Assembly: GCF_949628215.1 (NCBI RefSeq)
Contig: NC_134279.1
Span: 81,523,330-81,587,329 of the forward strand
Length of the DNA stretch: 64,000 bases
Origin: Phalacrocorax aristotelis
Lineage: Eukaryota > Chordata > Aves > Suliformes > Phalacrocoracidae
Reading direction: 5' to 3'
Shown: one piece after another, positions 62,556-64,000 of the stretch
Layout of the letters: the number at the start of each line of letters is the position of its first letter
How positions within the stretch are numbered: position 1 is the stretch's first letter
Translations under genes and position numbers: made by a program
Notes under the pieces: generated by a model
The model's input: the letters and a program-made list of their open reading frames with translations, nothing else
The model's database searches: none
What the model was told of the DNA's origin: nothing

Positions 62556-64000
62556 CTAAAGGGGAGATGAAGTGGGGGAAAGTAATTCTGCAGGTAATTA
62601 AGCTAACAACCAATTCTGCAAGAAAATACAGCATTTAAGAATAATAGTGTAGAGCTCCTCCTAGAAGCAGCCTCCTCATTTCAGTTGAAGAGGAAAGAGA
62701 TAATCCTCGAGGAGAAAAAAAATCTCTTTCCTGGAGCTCTCTGCCACCACAAAGTCTTAAAGGTGCCAAAAATATACCATCTCACCTCACCACAGCTACG
62801 CCCCTGGTTTGTGCTGGGGAGGCAGGCAATAGCTTCCTACTGCCTTCGGTTTGCTAGTGGATAGGTTACTTTGTCAAGAATCACCATTTACTTCTAGTTT
62901 CTACTTTCTTCACCACTTTCCCTATAGTTTCCCAACACACAAACCCCACCTGATGCAACCTTACACTCCTTACAACACCCCCAACACCAGACGCTGGGCG
63001 CTCACGGGAGAAACCTTCCTCTAAATTTACACGACTCACTTGAAGACCTGCCTGAGGGTTATCCACCTTGCAACTTCCTCAGTTCTCATCTTTCAGCTCT
63101 CCCACAAAGATGCTTTAATAGGCAACCCAGAAGCTTTGGTCTTTAGAGAAGCACTCGGTCTATCAGCAAGACTTGAGACCATGGCAAGAGGCTAAGAAGG
63201 GCTGTGACATTCATTCCTCCAGCTGCTAGTGAGACTCCATCCCTACCTGGTGTCTAGATTCTCTATCAGATCATGGAGACAGATTACTTTTAGTTGTGGT
63301 TTGGGGTTTTTTTGTTTGTTTGCAAGAACATACTAACGAAATTAACCTATTTGGGTGAGAAAGGCGAGGCACTGTAACAATAAAGTATGAATTTGCTCTC
63401 ATTAAATCCTACTGCATATTTAGTTTGACACTTCCCTTGCTTAACAAGGAAGCTATTCTTCAGCTGTTAAAATATGGCACAAAGCACAAGAAAGCCAGTT
63501 TAAGACCTAGAAAGGCCTTTTCAATAGCTATGCAAGAGATCCCAAACAGCACTTACTACTGAGAAGTGCCAGGATCTCCTTAAATAGACCTGTCATGAAA
63601 TAAAATGCTTGAGAGCTGAGAGCACAGATAAGCATCACAGAGGACTTGGAAAGAAGATTCTTCCTCTCTGAGCAACCTTAACCTCAGTAGTCCTCAGGGC
63701 AGGGATTAAAGCATAACCGAAAACTAGTCATCCCAAGGTTTTGAATCAAAGCCGGGAACTGGGGATACCCAAAGAGATCGTTTTCTCCCAACAGGCTGTT
63801 CTCAGCTGCAACGATGAGAAGCCGTTGAAATCCATTATCTTTCACATTAACAATACACCAGAGGAAAAAGGTGGTCCCTCTCCACTGACAATGCAAATCG
63901 TGTTTAATGCTGTCGGACAGATGGAAATGTGGCTTTAAGAGACAAGCGACATGGCTGGTTTTCTGGATGGGACACTGAGCCATGACTCACTCATCTGGGT
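62556..64000. other. Noncoding sequence at the right window edge
   Basis: No exon recognised. If the exon at 62511-62555 is real, this would be its upstream intron. A poly-T/(GTTT) tract sits near 63305. The 99-codon minus frame at 63684-63983 has no recognisable family. Confidence 0.3.

Noticed and set aside
63684-63983. 99-codon minus frame and its plus-strand shadow, with exon-like texture
   Set aside because: Neither peptide resembles a known family and no pair of splice sites frames it convincingly.
1-64000. tRNA, rRNA or CRISPR features
   Set aside because: No tRNA A/B-box pair, rRNA text or spaced identical direct repeats were seen; the only regular tandem array is the minisatellite, which has no spacers.

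Overview
This is vertebrate nuclear DNA, almost certainly from a bird. Coding density is very low. Interspersed repeats are dominated by CR1 LINEs ending in the 8-bp ATTCTATG-type tail, there are avian-type retroviral LTRs, and the one clear gene is split by a 7.1-kb intron. There are no operons, bacterial-type promoters or CRISPR arrays. Most open frames are chance frames, frames inside repeats, or antisense shadows.

The only securely recognised gene is on the minus strand: a two-coding-exon class A GPCR of the serotonin 5-HT7 family. Coding exon 1 is at 45580-46088 and coding exon 2 at 37659-38430, joined across a GT-AG intron inside the DRY motif, as in 5-HT7 receptors. The predicted 426-aa protein has all seven membrane segments and the aminergic hallmarks (Asp in TM3, DRY, CWLP, NPxxY). 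It differs from mammalian HTR7 through the membrane core, and its amino terminus and third intracellular loop are unrelated in sequence, so I favour the HTR7-like paralogue. Its stop codon overlaps a potential splice donor at the position where mammalian HTR7 is alternatively spliced.

Layout. 1-37.3 kb, downstream of the receptor, is gene-poor. It holds an avian LTR-like repeat with a 12-unit, 39-bp minisatellite (about 1.56-3.1 kb), CR1 fragments (3.9, 6.5, 14.0-14.9 and 32.5 kb), a long dead CR1 with endonuclease and reverse-transcriptase remnants (22.0-25.0 kb), a clean solo LTR with a 6-bp target duplication (28.93-29.18 kb), an old CR1-type 3' tail (33.0-33.4 kb) and MIR-like SINE relics. 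37.66-46.09 kb is the receptor gene. 46.1-55 kb is its 5' flank, with a GC-rich stretch at 47.0-47.4 kb and an AT-rich cluster of homeodomain/octamer-like sites at 49.6-50.0 kb. 55.2-64 kb is largely repeat-free and may be the long 3' UTR and last intron of a second, unidentified minus-strand gene whose putative terminal coding exon is at 62511-62555.

All family assignments come from recognising sequence by eye. No search or alignment was run, and repeat boundaries are approximate unless a target duplication is given.
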